Source of the DNA: Bacillota bacterium | Lineage (GTDB): Bacteria > Bacillota > Clostridia > Christensenellales > SZUA-584 | Direction: 5' to 3' | Length of the DNA: 64,000 bases | NCBI GenBank assembly: GCA_023391105.1 | Contig: JAEWBO010000013.1 | Span: forward strand, 11,241-75,240 | Shown: positions 58,112-64,000 of the stretch, piece after piece | Layout of the letters: each line of letters begins with the position of its first letter | How positions within the stretch are numbered: position 1 is the first letter of the stretch | Program-made: the position numbers and the translations under genes | The notes under the pieces: generated by a model | Databases searched by the model: none | Seen by the model: the letters and a program-made list of their open reading frames with translations, nothing else | Told to the model about the DNA's origin: nothing

Positions 58112-59044
58112 ATGAAAGTTGACAGGCTTGTTAGTATTATTATGATACTCCTTGATAAAAAGCGTATAGGCGCACAGGAGTTAGCCGATATGTTTGAAGT
58201 TTCACCCCGCACAATCTACCGCGACATAGACACTATCAACATGGCGGGTATTCCTGTTCGCGGGGCGTCGGGAGTGGGCGGCGGCTTTGAAATCATGCAG
58301 AAATACAAGATTGATAGAAAGGTTTTTTCGACTGCCGACCTTTCTGCTATCTTGATGGGGCTTTCCAGTCTTTCCAACATGATACGAGGTGATGACCTGG
58401 TAAACGCCCTTGCGAAAGTCAAGAGCTTTATCCCCGCCGACAGGGCGAAAGACATTGAATTAAAAGCAAATCAAATACTTATAGATTTAAGTCCGTGGAT
58501 GGGCAACAGGAACATACAACCATATTTAGAAATTATCAAAACAGCTTTACAGGAAAGCAAGCTGCTTTCGTTTGAATATGCAGACCGCTACGGTAATAGA
58601 ACCGCGCGAACAGCCGAGCCGTATCAGCTTGTATTGAAAAGTAGTCATTGGTATTGGCAAGGGTATCGCCATAAAAGAAATGATTATCGCTTATTCAAAC
58701 TATCCCGCACATCAAACCTACAAATGCAAGAGGAATTTTTTACGCCACGAGATTATCAAAAACCGCAGTTAGATTTTACTGATATTTTGGAAACTATGCA
58801 AACAAAAATCAAAATACGTATTCATAAATCCGTCATGGAAAGGGTACTTGATTATTGCACTTATGAACACTTTTCGCCAGACGGTGATGAGCATTGCATT
58901 GTTAGTTTTCCTTTCATAGAGAACGAATACTACTATAATATTCTTTTCAGTTTTGGGGATAAATGCGAGTGTTTAGAGCCGTTACATATCCGCACGGAAA
59001 TGAAGCGCAGAATACACGATATAGCAACCATATACGAAAGCTAA
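58112..59044 (+). CDS. YafY-type HTH/WYL-domain transcriptional regulator
   Basis: The 310-residue regulator has an N-terminal winged helix (RLVSIIMILLDKKRIGAQELADMFEVSPRTIYRDIDTINMAGIP) and a WYL domain with KSSHWYWQGYRHKRNDYRLFKLSR (H-W-Y-W replaces WYL). A C-terminal WCX-like extension follows. WYL proteins sense nucleic acids or small ligands. The start at 58112 has AAGG 10 bases upstream. It is divergent from an isochorismatase-family hydrolase with a shared operator, typical of a local regulator-target pair. Confidence 0.92.
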   Translation: MKVDRLVSIIMILLDKKRIGAQELADMFEVSPRTIYRDIDTINMAGIPVRGASGVGGGFEIMQKYKIDRKVFSTADLSAILMGLSSLSNMIRGDDLVNALAKVKSFIPADRAKDIELKANQILIDLSPWMGNRNIQPYLEIIKTALQESKLLSFEYADRYGNRTARTAEPYQLVLKSSHWYWQGYRHKRNDYRLFKLSRTSNLQMQEEFFTPRDYQKPQLDFTDILETMQTKIKIRIHKSVMERVLDYCTYEHFSPDGDEHCIVSFPFIENEYYYNILFSFGDKCECLEPLHIRTEMKRRIHDIATIYES

Positions 59045-59123
59045 TACATGGAGTAAGACGAAACAGACTGCCCTACCTCTTTAATCCATAGAGACAGCGG
59101 CTGGTGGTATTATTTACATATGC

Positions 59124-59240
59124 TTATATTCTCTTAATGATACCGAGCACACGGACACCATCCCAGCGGAATATGTCATGCACCACTTGGCCTGCTCACC
59201 GTCAACTAAAAGTTCGCCATCTTTGTTCTTGGTATGGCCT
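59124..59240 (-). pseudogene. Remnant D: internal fragment of a serine recombinase
   Basis: On the minus strand one frame reads GHTKNKDGELLVDGEQAK and the next frame continues VVHDIFRWDGVRVLGIIKRI-stop. The pattern (GYxKNxDGxLVxDEEQAxVVxxIF) is the recombinase domain that follows the serine catalytic domain. The frameshift and missing flanks mark it as a relic. It lies between the WYL gene and the membrane protein gene. Confidence 0.6.
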
Positions 59241-59302
59241 AACCTTTAGCTTATATTATAAACATTATGGGAAGTTCGTATCATCGACTAATCTGAACAA
59301 AA

Positions 59303-60217
59303 TCAGGACCTCATCCTAGCGCTTTCATCTCCACAAACAGCAAAGAATAGCGTTGCTGCGGCAAACAAAAACCCGACAGCCAAAAACCATGGACAAGTGT
59401 GGTGCAGCCCCAACGCAACAACCGCAGCGATACAGTACGCATACATGGCTGTCCAGAAGATGAGCATCGGCAAATTCCACTTTGTTACCGGCGCCATTCT
59501 CAATTTTTTACGACAGGTTTGAATCGATATCACGATGACCATCGTTGACCAAAGTGCAATGAAGGCAATACAAGAGAACCAATCGTTTGTAATGGCATTG
59601 AGGCCCAGCGCGGCAAGGCTGCCAAGCGAGGTAATGATGATGGCGCAAAAAGCGATCAGGAACATCCAGCCGGTCTGCCTGGCGAAATTGTTTTCATCAA
59701 CCCGTTCATTTTTACGAAGAATCAGCCAGACCACCGCAGGTGTTTCAATCATATAGCCCAGGAAGTTTACCCATATTACGCTCATAAAAGTGCTTTGCGT
59801 GATTTGGGTGTTGATGGGTTTTCCCGCCCATGTCCAGAACCCTCCGCCAAGACGGATGGCTACCACATCGAGCAGAATGTCCATGGTGACAATAAACATC
59901 CCGGCTGACAGTGCGGTCAGCACTTTACCGAACCCAAGCTTTTTCGCCAGTTTCATTCCATACACCGTAAGGCCGCCCCACATAAAACCGCCGAACAGCG
60001 GGAACTGCTTTGGCACATGGCCGAGATTCAGCCAGAACTCTGGATTGTAAAAATAAATGTCCGTAGCTGACACCGCCATCAATTCCATTGAAAAGCCCAC
60101 CAGTGCTGCCGTGCCGAACGCAAAAATATAGTTATAGTCGTTTTTACGGAATAAATCTACAAGCATAGTTGCCACAATGATGTAGCACATCAGTTCAAAT
60201 CCATTTAACCAGTTCAA
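59303..60217 (-). CDS. Multi-TM membrane protein, carotenoid biosynthesis protein-like
   Basis: The 304-residue protein has about nine hydrophobic helices. The segment TMDILLDVVAIRLGGGFWTW resembles the DxxxDPxAxxxGxWxW motif of the DUF422/CruF-type carotenoid membrane proteins, but the usual Pro is absent and I know no carotenoid genes nearby. The frame opens to 60298, but a TTG at 60217 with AAAGGA 8 bases upstream is the better start and avoids overlap with the preceding gene. The role is uncertain. Confidence 0.65.
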   Translation of the reverse strand: MNWLNGFELMCYIIVATMLVDLFRKNDYNYIFAFGTAALVGFSMELMAVSATDIYFYNPEFWLNLGHVPKQFPLFGGFMWGGLTVYGMKLAKKLGFGKVLTALSAGMFIVTMDILLDVVAIRLGGGFWTWAGKPINTQITQSTFMSVIWVNFLGYMIETPAVVWLILRKNERVDENNFARQTGWMFLIAFCAIIITSLGSLAALGLNAITNDWFSCIAFIALWSTMVIVISIQTCRKKLRMAPVTKWNLPMLIFWTAMYAYCIAAVVALGLHHTCPWFLAVGFLFAAATLFFAVCGDESARMRS

Positions 60218-60272
60218 TGTTTTGATCCTTTCAAAACGGTTAATTTGGTATACACTCTTTACGGCATGGGTG

Positions 60273-61601
60273 TTATAAAACTTTCTTGTATGGTGCAATC
60301 ATCCCTTCGTTCAATTTGTTACCCATTTTAGCTTTTATCTTTGGCGAAGATATAAGGGCACCTACAAGATACATCTTTAATGCGGTTCCGAGTTTCTTTT
60401 GCGGAAAGTCGTAAAGCCCATGTTTTTTATAGAACCGATGATCCGCTTTCATCATACCGCGCATCAGCCAAATCAGGTCCCTGAAAATTTTCATTCCGCC
60501 AACACCATAGAAATTCTTCGGTTGTATGTACTTATGTGTTATTGCATAATCAAGCCTTTGGGCAAGCCTGTCTATTTCCGCATCCGGATCTGTTTCATCA
60601 CTCGCAACCCCGGCAAGAAAATTCACTCCGACCTCACTTCTGCCTTCAATAATCATCTGCAGATTAGACTCTGACGGGTAATTTCCACTAATCAGATATC
60701 CTGTCGGTTTTCCCATAGTCACTGCTCTATGACCATTACAGAACTGCCTGTCATCATACATCTTAAAAATAGAACCCATGGAATGATCCTTAATGGAAAA
60801 TGCGTAAATGATGGCATCCGCTGTCTGAATTTCGTTGCGCAGGAAATCATCAAAACCATCCTTATAAAAGCATTTACCTGTTGACGCACAATTAAAGCAA
60901 CCTAAACACCCTCCGCTAAAAGGATACTCTGCAATATTAACAATTCGGCTCTTATACTTAAGAACTGCTCTGAACCTGTTAATCATAGCATTAAGCTGTT
61001 TGTCACCCTTACCACAATCTGTAACTATAACTATGTCACCGCTCTTTTCTTCCAGAATGGACGCACATGAACGAACCGGAAGATGCTTTGGAGCCGCTTG
61101 ACACTTTGGAAGGGTTTCATATACATCGTGCTCCATACTCCACAACACATATTCAAAAAACTCTTTAGCGGTTTTCTGTCCGTCTTCAGTCAAGAGATCA
61201 TCCATATCTGCAGACAATCCCTTAATAAATTTCATCCCCATATCCTGGCAGTTTTCCTGAATATACTTGTGTGCAGTCACATCGTAAAAGTGCTTGGAAG
61301 TGGTAATCTGCGTAGCAAATTTTCCTGACAAATGAATGCCGGATTCTTTTAATAGCTCTATAAACCGATGCAATTGGCTCGGTGCAATAAAGGTATAAAC
61401 AGGATAAGAAAAAATAATCATATCCGCACCTGATATTGCTTCAGCTGCAGCTGAAAAATCTTTTTCATAAGATTTAATGCGCTGACCAACATTAACAAAC
61501 TGAAATTTATGCTCAGGATACTTTTTTTCTAAATATATTGAGGTATGCAGCGTAATACTAAATTTACCTTTAGGGCTTCCGTTTAAGACTAGAACTTTCA
61601 T
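60273..61601 (-). CDS. Two-domain flavodoxin-fold NAD(P)H oxidoreductase
   Basis: The 442-residue protein has two flavodoxin-like domains in tandem. The first begins MKVLVLNGSPKGKFS, then DMIIFSYPVYTFIAP. The second begins about residue 192 with GDIVIVTDCGKGDKQLN, followed by the Cys-rich GGCLGCFNCASTGKC. The C-terminal region is basic. Members are flavoproteins with poorly known electron partners. GGAGG is before ATG 61601. It is followed downstream by the membrane protein gene, and they may be co-transcribed. Confidence 0.85.
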   Translation of the reverse strand: MKVLVLNGSPKGKFSITLHTSIYLEKKYPEHKFQFVNVGQRIKSYEKDFSAAAEAISGADMIIFSYPVYTFIAPSQLHRFIELLKESGIHLSGKFATQITTSKHFYDVTAHKYIQENCQDMGMKFIKGLSADMDDLLTEDGQKTAKEFFEYVLWSMEHDVYETLPKCQAAPKHLPVRSCASILEEKSGDIVIVTDCGKGDKQLNAMINRFRAVLKYKSRIVNIAEYPFSGGCLGCFNCASTGKCFYKDGFDDFLRNEIQTADAIIYAFSIKDHSMGSIFKMYDDRQFCNGHRAVTMGKPTGYLISGNYPSESNLQMIIEGRSEVGVNFLAGVASDETDPDAEIDRLAQRLDYAITHKYIQPKNFYGVGGMKIFRDLIWLMRGMMKADHRFYKKHGLYDFPQKKLGTALKMYLVGALISSPKIKAKMGNKLNEGMIAPYKKVL

Positions 61602-61708
61602 GCTTTTCCTCCTCATGCATCACCTGTTCATTTTATCTCAATAATTTCTTTTGATTAAACTATTTTTCTCTTTATATCATTTGAACATATCAGGCCCTTT
61701 TCATATGC

Positions 61709-61755
61709 TCACTCATTTAGCCGTGACATCAATACCATGCACCCCACGTGGTTCG
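61709..61755 (-). pseudogene. Remnant of the 3' end of an rlmD/rumA-like gene
   Basis: On the minus strand the frame HVGCMVLMSRLNE-stop resembles the C-terminal HVETVVLMSR ending of 23S rRNA (uracil-5-)-methyltransferases of the RlmD/TrmA family. It shares a 14-bp word with the second such end at the right edge of the window. No upstream methyltransferase body is present here. Confidence 0.5.
61724..61737. repeat. Direct repeat, copy 1 (candidate attachment site)
   Basis: TGACATCAATACCA occurs here and again at 63980-63993. Both copies lie in the same codons of an rlmD-like 3' end, as expected for a serine-recombinase element that inserts in that gene. Confidence 0.5.
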
Positions 61756-61834
61756 AGTTGATGGAATTGATATCTGGGGGCTATTTTTATTATATGTGCT
61801 CACGGGAACATATCAATAGTTTCTTGTTGTTTTG

Positions 61835-61915
61835 GTCACCGTCTATGAGGACAAATTCACCGTGAAATTCGAATCCTGGGTAACGGTGGATGTAATGAAT
61901 AAGATTGAAAAGTAA
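61835..61915 (+). pseudogene. Remnant C: 3' end of a serine recombinase
   Basis: The frame reads VTVYEDKFTVKFES, then VTVDVMNKIEK-stop. It is the best preserved of the recombinase tails, but no catalytic domain is present upstream. It is followed by a hairpin like that after remnant A. Confidence 0.65.
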
Positions 61916-61917
61916 TC

Positions 61918-61950
61918 AAGGCACTCTATGAAATGATCGTAGGGTGCCTT
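61918..61950. terminator. Hairpin after remnant C
   Basis: AAGGCACTCT (61918-61927) pairs with AGGGTGCCTT (61941-61950). T tracts are short. It lies 59 bases beyond the minus-strand MBL-fold gene and may serve it too. Confidence 0.55.
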
Positions 61951-62008
61951 GCCTCAATATGACTAAACTGAAATCCTTTCGCTTTGCGTTATGCCAATTA
62001 TGCAATAT

Positions 62009-62710
62009 TTAGCCTGCCGGATAATAAACGCCCCCGTGATAGCAGTAATAAGTTTTAGCTTTCATTAATAATACTTTCTCCATAGATCTTGTCGCCTGTT
62101 CAAGGTCCAACGTAAACTGCGGGTTTGCAATTACAGGCTTACCATCCTCCAGCGCAATCACATCACCCGTTATGATAATTGAATCTTTTTCTATAAGAAG
62201 CGAAATATGGCCTGGGGTATGCCCTGGCGTCGCAAGAATACTGCATCCTTCACACCAATCCATACGATCTCCGTCACTCAAAAAAATGTCTACCTCAACC
62301 GGCTCGACCCGACGCAGCATATCACAAAACGCCTTACCAAAATCCTGCTGCTCTGGTTGAAGTGTTTTCTGCATTTCTTCTGCTTGGCGCAGCCGCAACG
62401 GTTTTTCCTGAGCAGAAATAAACGGTGCTTCTACAGCAGAAGCATATATTTTTATATTTGGATTTATCCTTTTGAGGGCGGCTGCCGCCCCCATATGGTC
62501 ATGATCATGATGGGTCAGCACAAGGCCGGTTATTTGCTCTGCTGACATTCCGTGTCTTAGAAGCTCCTTTTGAAGGATGGAGAGTGACCCGATAAAACCA
62601 CAATCTACAAGAATTATGTTATGCTTATCCAAAAGCAAGGTTGGATAAACCGAATTTTCGGTATTTCCAAATGGCATAGTTATTGGAAAATTCAAGATCT
62701 TGTACTCCAT
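62009..62710 (-). CDS. MBL-fold metallo-hydrolase
   Basis: The 233-residue protein has the metal motif LTHHDHDHMGAA, a downstream GHTPGHISLLI His, GDVIALEDG Asp and a C-terminal YYCYHGGVYYPAG His, the full metallo-beta-lactamase-fold set. Substrates in this branch vary (lactones, thioesters, glyoxalase-like). GAGGAG lies 14 bases before the ATG, so initiation may be weak. It lies between recombinase remnant C and the frameshifted flavin reductase, in a segment flanked by 14-bp repeats. Confidence 0.9.
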   Translation of the reverse strand: MEYKILNFPITMPFGNTENSVYPTLLLDKHNIILVDCGFIGSLSILQKELLRHGMSAEQITGLVLTHHDHDHMGAAAALKRINPNIKIYASAVEAPFISAQEKPLRLRQAEEMQKTLQPEQQDFGKAFCDMLRRVEPVEVDIFLSDGDRMDWCEGCSILATPGHTPGHISLLIEKDSIIITGDVIALEDGKPVIANPQFTLDLEQATRSMEKVLLMKAKTYYCYHGGVYYPAG

Positions 62711-62868
62711 AATATTCGGTGTACTCCTCTCATTTTTGATAACAAATGATAAGTGGTCTAAATTGCTTTTAAGTGAATTTTAGGCCCACCAAGTCTCATA
62801 TAAAAGGGGTTTATATTAACGTCATCCAACCTGCTCTCTCGCCCTCAGAAAATCAGAAAATTTATTTC

Positions 62869-63735
62869 TTATTGACTCTTCTCAGAGCTGCGCTTATCGC
62901 TAATAGTCTTCATGTGGCATTCATCTATCGTTGATATATCATTTTCCTTCGCCCAATTAACGCAGCCTTGCAATGCCGTTCGTAAAAATACCCTGGGAAC
63001 TTTGACAAGCATTTGACACGCCTCTTTTGTAAATTGAACGGATGGATCAATTCGGTTTGCAGCAAACCAAACTGTATCAACGTTCGATTCTTTTCCTGCA
63101 GGGATAGGTTGCGCTATTGGACGTCGAAATTGCGAATACCAGAAATGAGTATTGTCACGATAGCCGTAATCTACAGGGACGTTCGGGAAGCTCCGCGCTT
63201 TAACACCGTTTATTATGGCGTTATAATACTTCTCCTTCATAAGTATTTTATCGATTCTAAGTATAAAATGGCAGCCATACATACTGGTTATTCCATTGAA
63301 GTCCCGATATGGAGGCTCTATTCCTTCAAGCTGTCCCACCTTTTCAATATCTTCATACGCGTTTTCCAGTTCATACTGCCAAGTACATTCAAAAACCTGA
63401 AACGCCTTTTTAACTATGAGCGGCCTTATACTGCCGTCTTTACAGGCCAATCCCGATTCCATCTGAAATGAACACTTGGCCATCTTTTCTTCACTTGTTT
63501 CGCCCGGGAAGCCCAATCGTACTGCTTCTGCAAAATCGCTGCGACTATCTTCTATAAAATTAAGTGCACATTTGCCACTTCGCAAGATATTTTGGGCTGT
63601 ATTAGAACTGTTGCGACATTCCAGCAGCATGGCGTAGTATTTTTTCCCGGCTACATAATAAGGGAAGCAAAGGGAATATGAGCCAATAGAAGTCTTGTTA
63701 TCCTCGCCGAGGGTGGAAACAAGTATTGTAGGCAT
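62869..63735 (-). CDS. Flavin reductase family protein, apparently frameshifted at its N terminus
   Basis: The 288-residue frame matches the FMN-binding flavin reductase-like fold: MPTILVSTLGEDNK, then GSYSLCFPYYVAGKKYYAML and ECRNSSNTAQNILRSGKC. Its ATG has no ribosome site and cuts the family N terminus. Upstream in another frame (63797 down to 63753) is a start-like GTG followed by SSFKDLRIVDNFYQ. Joining the two by one missing A near 63752 gives a normal NFYQTSAFFPMP junction. The gene is thus probably disrupted, unless the base is a sequencing error. It lies inside the repeat-flanked accessory segment. Confidence 0.8.
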   Translation of the reverse strand: MPTILVSTLGEDNKTSIGSYSLCFPYYVAGKKYYAMLLECRNSSNTAQNILRSGKCALNFIEDSRSDFAEAVRLGFPGETSEEKMAKCSFQMESGLACKDGSIRPLIVKKAFQVFECTWQYELENAYEDIEKVGQLEGIEPPYRDFNGITSMYGCHFILRIDKILMKEKYYNAIINGVKARSFPNVPVDYGYRDNTHFWYSQFRRPIAQPIPAGKESNVDTVWFAANRIDPSVQFTKEACQMLVKVPRVFLRTALQGCVNWAKENDISTIDECHMKTISDKRSSEKSQ

Positions 63736-63964
63736 AGGGAAGAACGCTGAAGTTGATAAAAATTATCCACAATTCGTAAGTCTTTAAACGAACTCACTGC
63801 TTAACTCTCTCTTTCATCGACAGTTTTTATAGAATAATAGCACTGTTTATGCCAATATTCAAATCGCTCTCTAACCCTCATATTTTTCAAAAATTATCTA
63901 AATCGGCCTCTCACGAACGCAGACAACTAATCCGGAAGGCTCTTATTTAAAGGCTTTTTCAAAG

Positions 63965-64000
63965 CTACTTCTCGACCCTTGACATCAATACCACGCTCTC
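63965..64000 (-). CDS. C-terminal end of an rlmD/TrmA-type RNA methyltransferase (partial)
   Basis: Only 11 codons and the stop (TAG at 63965-63967) lie inside the window: ESVVLMSRVEK. This matches the conserved ending of RlmD-like 23S rRNA uracil methyltransferases. The gene body lies beyond the right edge. The same ending, decayed, is at 61709. Confidence 0.5.
   Translation of the reverse strand, partial: ESVVLMSRVEK
63980..63993. repeat. Direct repeat, copy 2 (candidate attachment site)
   Basis: TGACATCAATACCA is identical to copy 1 at 61724-61737. It lies in the last codons of the partial methyltransferase gene. Confidence 0.5.

Noticed and set aside
1..64000. tRNA, rRNA or CRISPR features
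   Set aside because: No cloverleaf-like ends, rRNA stretches or regularly spaced repeats were recognised. Motifs such as TTCGAATCC near 61868 lie inside the recombinase relic.

Overview
The window looks like chromosome of an anaerobic, spore-forming Clostridia-class Firmicute. The evidence is three small acid-soluble spore proteins (two alpha/beta type and Tlp), RNase Y, the nadD-yqeK-rsfS cluster, Rex, a trimeric [FeFe] hydrogenase, LCP and NlpC/P60 wall proteins, strong purine-rich Shine-Dalgarno sites and moderate GC content. I cannot name a genus. I saw no rRNA, tRNA or CRISPR array.

Layout. 1-7 kb: the start of an M19 dipeptidase gene, RNase Y, an unknown membrane protein, the nadD-yqeK-rsfS operon, an NlpC/P60 hydrolase and an uncharacterised TIM-barrel protein. 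7-16 kb: a poorly coding 0.7 kb stretch, a DUF6530/GIY-YIG pair behind a repeat-bearing promoter, an MFS exporter, an MmcQ-like protein, MscL, an HD-GYP protein, a small hydrogenase-regulator-like protein, Rex and a chemoreceptor. 16-24 kb: a GH5 glycosidase, GtrA, an esterase lipoprotein, an AraC regulator, a three-gene 2-hydroxyacyl-CoA-dehydratase/activase-type set, and a very odd Arg/Gly, Cys and acidic low-complexity protein. 24-29 kb: YlbF, an amidase, a Family 2A encapsulin shell gene overlapping its cysteine desulfurase cargo gene, and an M14 peptidase. 29-36 kb: a degenerate response regulator and a hydrogenase operon (HydC, a HydB-GltD fusion, HydA). 36-46 kb: an isoprenylcysteine-type methyltransferase with a two-component system, a TetR/flavoprotein operon, enolase, spore proteins, a CBS protein and an LCP protein. 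46-55 kb: the galTKE operon, phosphoesterase/Hsp33/thioredoxin-reductase-like genes, a lipoprotein, an SDR enzyme, a 6-pyruvoyl-tetrahydropterin-synthase-like protein and a PerR-like Fur regulator. 55-64 kb: an accessory zone with four decayed serine-recombinase fragments, an isochorismatase-type hydrolase divergent from a WYL regulator, a membrane protein, a double flavodoxin protein, an MBL hydrolase and a frameshifted flavin reductase. A 14-bp direct repeat lies in two copies of an rlmD/rumA-like gene 3' end, and the second copy is at the window edge.

How the genes work together. The encapsulin pair points to a protein nanocompartment that stores or supplies sulfur through an enclosed SufS-type desulfurase. 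The hydrogenase operon, Rex and the small regulator-like protein form a redox/H2 module. Hsp33, the PerR-like regulator, the thioredoxin-reductase-like protein and several flavoproteins suggest redox stress handling. The strongest candidates for novelty are the encapsulin system with its short cargo tail, the HydB-GltD fusion, the RGG/Cys/acidic protein and the rlmD-targeted mobile-element scar.
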